Assembly: GCA_014239625.1 (NCBI GenBank)
Contig: JAAZYN010000107.1
Span: 1-8,677 of the forward strand
Source of the DNA: Myxococcales bacterium
GTDB lineage: Bacteria; Myxococcota_A; UBA9042; PHBI01; JAAZYN01
Direction: 5' to 3'
Length of the DNA stretch: 8,677 nucleotides
The stretch's first letter is position 1. The number at the start of each line of letters is the position of its first letter. Positions 6,101-8,677 of this stretch are shown here, in pieces. Below the pieces are notes generated by a model. It did no database searches and was not told the DNA's origin. It saw only the letters and a program-made list of their open reading frames with translations. A program made the translations under genes and the position numbers.

Positions 6101-8593
6101 TCGGCGCCGTCCACGCGCGCGGCGTACCTCGCAGAGGCGGCGCGGGTGGCCGAGGACAGCGCGGTCCGCCGCGTGACCCTGGAACAACAGCTGAGCGACT
6201 CGCCGGGTGACGCCCTCGCGCTCAACGGGCTGGAAGATCTCGCGCTGGCTGAGCTGGACGTCCCGACGCTCATCGAGATCGACCGAGCCCGCCTCGCCGA
6301 CGAGGATCCGCGCACGCCGCTGGGAGACTCCCGGACGCGGCTGGCGGAGTCGCTCGAGATGTCCCTGAGGCCAGAGGCGCTGGAGGCATACAAGGAGGCG
6401 CTGAATGTGGACCCGGAGAGCCTCTCGGCGGCCGAGGGCTACGCTCGCATGGCCAAGGACGCGGGCTCGCCGGAGGCGTGCGTGGACGCCCTGGAGCGTC
6501 TCGCGAAGGTCCAGACCGATGGCGCCGCCGCCTGCGATGACTTGGTGAGGGCCGTCGACATCCTCCGCGACACAGGCGGTCAGGGCGACCGCGCCGTGGA
6601 CCTGTTGATCCAGGGATTGGAGGTCTCTCCAGAGCACGTGGAGGCAGCCGTGAAGCTGTCCGAGAGGCTCTTGAGCGACCGTCAAGTGGGCCGCCTGGTG
6701 GACCTGTTGAGCCACGCCGCGAGCCGGAGCGCAGATCCGGACCGAGCGTGTCAGCTGTGGGTCGAGATCGCCCGTCTCCAATCGGCCGAGCTCCCCACAC
6801 CTGATGCGGGCGCGGCCATCGCGTCGTTGGAGAAGGTTGTGCAGGTTCGCCCCGAGCATCTCGAGGCGCGGAGCTTCATGGCCCGCATCTACGAACGCAA
6901 TAACCAGTGGCCAGAGGCCGCCACCCAGCTCGCATACGTGGCGGCGCGGACCCCGGACCTCGCGACCCGCCAAGATGCTCGGCTCAAGCTGGCCGACATC
7001 TGCCGAGAGCGCCTCAACGATCACCTGCGAGCGCTGTCGGCGCTCAAAGAGTTTGTCGCCGAGGAGCCGGAGCGCCTCGACGGCCTCGAGCGTATGTTCG
7101 CGCTCAGCGTCGCGAGAGGTCTGGACCAGCAGACTGTCACCTGGGGCGCGCGGCTGCTGACGATGCTCGAAGAGCCGGTGGCGCGAGCGCAGGTCCACCG
7201 ACAGCTGGGTCGACTTCACGCCCGCCGCGGGCACTGGGAGTTGGCGGGGCAAGCGTTACTCCAGGCCATCCCGGTGGAGGGCCCTGGCGGTGAGGCTGCG
7301 ACCGCCTACCGGGCGTTCATCGACGCCCACGGAGACTATGAACGCTACGCAGAGGCGTTGGGCCACTACATCTCAGAGGATGCCCACCGACGACCCGAGG
7401 CGGCGGCCTTTCAGGCCCTCGCCACGGTCCAGCGAGACAACCTGCGAGAGCCGTCGGGGGCGATCGAGACGCTGCGCGCGGGGGTCCGCGCCTGGCCCAG
7501 GGACGTCCCGTTGCTGGGCACGCTGGCGAGCCTGCTGAAGTCCGAGGGGCGGACCGAGCCTGCTCTCGCGGCGCAGATAAGCCTCGTCGGTGCGGACGTG
7601 AGCCGGGCTGAGAGTTGGCGAGAGCTCGCCGCTACGTTCTTCTCGATGCGGCGCCGAGACGAAGCCCGGGTCGCGCTGGGGCCACTCGCGCTGCTGGGCG
7701 AGGCGACGGCCGAAGAGCTCGATGAGCTCTCGAAATACCCGCCAAAGCCAGGTCACGCTCGTCGAGGTTCCTTCGACACCGACTCGCTGAGACGTATGGG
7801 CGAGCTCAGCGCCGCGCCGAACAGCCTGGAGTCGCTGGTCCAGCTGCTCTCGCATGCGGTGTACAGACTCGATCGCTTCAGGCCGGCCCTGGAGGAGTAC
7901 GGGCTGAGCGGTCGGGACAGGCTGACCTCGCGCTCCAGCGCCCCCGAGCGCGCGATGGCAGACGAGATCGCTGCGATCTTCGGGGTCGATGAGTTCGAGC
8001 TCTTCCTGCACTCTCAAGCTGGCCCGCTGTCCACGGTGGAGCCCGGTGACAAGCCCATGGTGCTGCTGGCGCGTTGGGCCGTCGAGGCTGGCCCTGCGTG
8101 GGCTACGTACGGGCTGGCCCACGCCTTCGCGTGCATCGCCCTGGAGCTGCACCCGGTCCTGAAGATACGTGGGCGCGACCTGCCCATCCTCCTCGCAGCT
8201 GCGGGACGCACAGCGATCGGCGGGTTCGGTGAGGGCCTGACCACGAGCCACTTCCTCGACAGCCTGGGGCGCTCGCTGGTCAAGGCGATGCCTCGCAAGC
8301 ACCGAAAACAATTTGAGACTGCGGCGTACGACTACGCCAGCGAGACCACCCCGGTCGACCTGGCCGCGTGGACCGACAGCGTCGAGCGCACCTGCAGGCG
8401 CGCCGCCGCGCTCTTGTGCGACGACGTGAGGGTGGTGGTGGCGGCGACCGCGGGCGTTCGCACGTTGAGCCCGCCGGATGCCCTGGCGCTGACCCGAGAG
8501 CATGCCGCGGTCGCGAGCGTACTGGGCTTTTGGGTCTCCGAGCAGGCCAACGTCATTCGCAAGCGCGCGGGGCTGTCGAGTCGCGCCCTGTAA
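3197..8593 (+). CDS. Giant TPR protein with basic disordered head and conserved C-terminal domain
   Basis: Function unknown; likely a cytoplasmic scaffold, since TPR arrays bind protein partners and no signal peptide, membrane segment or catalytic motif is visible. The 1798 residues divide into three parts. Residues 1-152 are low-complexity (Pro, Ser, Arg, Lys, Thr) with seven serines at 35-41 and KKKKKRQKK at 78-86. Residues 153 to about 1510 are a TPR array built on a 72-residue period. Residues about 1540-1798 form a separate domain with FELFL (1600-1604), MPRKHRKQFE (1698-1707) and a W1725-centred segment ending in LLCDD, which resembles the C-terminal domain of large myxobacterial TPR proteins as I recall them. 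The start ATG at 3197 has GAGGAG only 2 bases upstream and GAGG 12 bases upstream. In-frame ATGs at 3101 (1830 residues) and 3164 are alternatives, but the added residues have irregular codon use and no well-placed ribosome site. The gene is divergent from mcd and no partner gene follows within the window. Confidence 0.9.
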   Translation: MSDESPKPPSRPRPRPTSSRPSTPPPPRPLQIARSSSSSSSVRSSNGAKAGAAPSPTRKLKRKETPGGPTTPLAGESKKKKKRQKKAPSGEDSATRRGASPRGTARSTAAPLASGSPPPDPAGSARRVSQRLTAAQRPNASKLGPVPPPTTPSRFATAAHAMIQRCEQELTSADVQPRRAARLHYEIARHCEGALRSREHAVYHFLAAYKLAPDDANVVRGARRSLLAADRHLEALRLIDAELRLTPNPHDKANLHHLAGRVHLDELGSRSAARTAFDRAAQLDRANPAHWLALERADNLPQTAIEVRAKLADLGADDPHFRAAQIAAQAHLLELHDATAQRAPSELYDAALRLHPDAPEVLAALRRLAHTEGRWQDLVTWLQRDVELTTDDALKSMTLYRIARVHADRLDSTPEAVEALDRAAELSPSDVLVAEEQARLFEAEERWEALVAALARRVELTTNPSEQLAIIERIGHLTEHRLGRPDEAARWHAKALDLDPLHVPSLHARGTYLRVTERWQELVLMLSAEAREADTTERRTAAHMRIADVFGKELGDRERAASHFANVLTQDPGHTVALEQLLRLYRSSGRWREMAEVLKRAIATPALNVDVADRVYYLYELGSLYEDRLDEPNQAVEAYRAILDLDGTDLRAVRALGRAARRGGRDEVTLEAIDREIGLTTDRARQVRLDTAAATLLAGPLSMTDQAIRRFGSALERDPSHSPALSGLGRLYYNLGRWDDLLDVYRREQALQPMGPKAVKRLHKMGEIALERLGDAQRAAQFFDQAARLDPTHAASTLARAHILKGHRRWTELAAQLDTELKHATHSHDRARIAYKLGVIAEERLANAQRAGAAYEVALKERPGFTPAADALQRLRTRAGDWPRLVTDLMGRAERIQDRRLKVASWMLAGQLWRDRLHNAAKATECFEAVLQTQADYLPALRALAPLHRQQAQAEAVARTCTAIARSVSAPSTRAAYLAEAARVAEDSAVRRVTLEQQLSDSPGDALALNGLEDLALAELDVPTLIEIDRARLADEDPRTPLGDSRTRLAESLEMSLRPEALEAYKEALNVDPESLSAAEGYARMAKDAGSPEACVDALERLAKVQTDGAAACDDLVRAVDILRDTGGQGDRAVDLLIQGLEVSPEHVEAAVKLSERLLSDRQVGRLVDLLSHAASRSADPDRACQLWVEIARLQSAELPTPDAGAAIASLEKVVQVRPEHLEARSFMARIYERNNQWPEAATQLAYVAARTPDLATRQDARLKLADICRERLNDHLRALSALKEFVAEEPERLDGLERMFALSVARGLDQQTVTWGARLLTMLEEPVARAQVHRQLGRLHARRGHWELAGQALLQAIPVEGPGGEAATAYRAFIDAHGDYERYAEALGHYISEDAHRRPEAAAFQALATVQRDNLREPSGAIETLRAGVRAWPRDVPLLGTLASLLKSEGRTEPALAAQISLVGADVSRAESWRELAATFFSMRRRDEARVALGPLALLGEATAEELDELSKYPPKPGHARRGSFDTDSLRRMGELSAAPNSLESLVQLLSHAVYRLDRFRPALEEYGLSGRDRLTSRSSAPERAMADEIAAIFGVDEFELFLHSQAGPLSTVEPGDKPMVLLARWAVEAGPAWATYGLAHAFACIALELHPVLKIRGRDLPILLAAAGRTAIGGFGEGLTTSHFLDSLGRSLVKAMPRKHRKQFETAAYDYASETTPVDLAAWTDSVERTCRRAAALLCDDVRVVVAATAGVRTLSPPDALALTREHAAVASVLGFWVSEQANVIRKRAGLSSRAL
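3653..7720 (+). repeat. TPR array with 72-residue (216-base) superperiod
   Basis: Coding repeat inside the large gene. Each unit is a TPR pair opening with a [GE]RWxxL motif, then about 16 residues later LTT[DN] in several units, then a helix of the RIAxVxxxRL type, then ALDLDP or similar. The marker tryptophans fall at residues 375, 447, 519, 591, 738, 810 and 882, each 72 apart except for one degenerate unit (D666) at +75. Units before 375 and after 882 continue with the Trp replaced (H232, T303, A954). They become irregular near 1022, then return around V1164, W1238 and D1310. DNA copies have diverged strongly, so the duplications are old. Confidence 0.85.
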
Positions 8594-8677
8594 GCCGCGC
8601 CGCAAGCTCGAGCCCAGGACGACTCACGCAGCCGGTCAGCATGGTTGACGCCAGGATTCGCCAGGCGTTTCGGCCCA

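Noticed and set aside
5480..7252. 590-codon open frame on the minus strand inside the TPR gene
   Set aside because: Antisense shadow of the TPR repeats. It is low in hydrophobic core patterns, rich in Arg, Gly and Gln, and has no ribosome site or family motif.
8090..8160. LAHAFACIALELH in the C-terminal domain, considered as a zinc-peptidase helix
   Set aside because: There is no HExxH arrangement and no obvious third ligand. At most it is a degenerate relative of such a helix.
7373..8605. 410-codon minus-strand frame overlapping the end of the TPR gene
   Set aside because: The sense frame holds a coherent conserved-looking domain. The antisense product is Arg/Gln-rich without recognisable features.
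8649..8665. CGCCAGG direct repeat and a weak CGCC/GGCG hairpin after the TPR gene, considered as a terminator
   Set aside because: The stem would be only four pairs with a long loop and a three-T tail, not convincing as a terminator.
8594..8677. Open frames at the right edge: ATG at 8641 on plus (MVDARIRQAF...), or a minus-strand frame entering from the edge and stopping at 8553-8555
   Set aside because: Each has few codons, no ribosome site for the ATG and no motif. The minus-strand frame would overlap the TPR gene by about 40 bases. No assignment is justified.
1..8677. tRNA, rRNA, CRISPR arrays, transposases, defence genes or attachment sites
   Set aside because: Nearly all of the window is occupied by three coherent genes, and no repeat-spacer pattern, RNA-gene sequence, terminal inverted repeat or defence-type motif was seen on either strand.

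Overview
The window is GC-rich throughout (judged by eye, not counted) and densely coding. The likely source is a Myxococcota-type (former Deltaproteobacteria) genome. I infer this from the very large TPR protein, whose C-terminal domain matches a type I remember from myxobacterial TPR proteins, plus codon use dominated by G/C third positions. No database search supports the placement.

Layout: bases 1-116 are a short region beyond the first operon and carry a hairpin with a UUCG loop. Bases 117-3020 hold a two-gene minus-strand operon. The first gene is a 551-residue acyl-CoA dehydrogenase that looks like (2S)-methylsuccinyl-CoA dehydrogenase (mcd). Fifteen bases later comes a 410-residue double-hotdog MaoC-type hydratase that looks like mesaconyl-CoA hydratase (mch). 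Bases 3021-3196 are a divergent control region with promoter-like boxes, a perfect 7-bp inverted repeat and a helically phased direct repeat. Bases 3197-8593 are one plus-strand gene for a TPR protein of about 1798 residues. Bases 8594-8677 are too short to assign.

The two enzymes catalyse consecutive steps of the ethylmalonyl-CoA pathway: methylsuccinyl-CoA to mesaconyl-CoA, then to beta-methylmalyl-CoA. This pathway lets an organism without the glyoxylate shunt build C4 compounds from acetyl-CoA. The remaining pathway genes (ccr, ecm, mcl, epi) are not in the window.

The TPR protein is the less understood part. It has a disordered Pro/Ser/Lys/Arg-rich head, an array with a nearly exact 72-residue superperiod marked by tryptophans, and an unnamed C-terminal domain of about 255 residues. 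It has no signal peptide, membrane segment or enzymatic motif that I can see, so a cytoplasmic scaffold is the most that can be proposed. Nothing in the sequence ties it to the enzymes apart from the shared upstream region.
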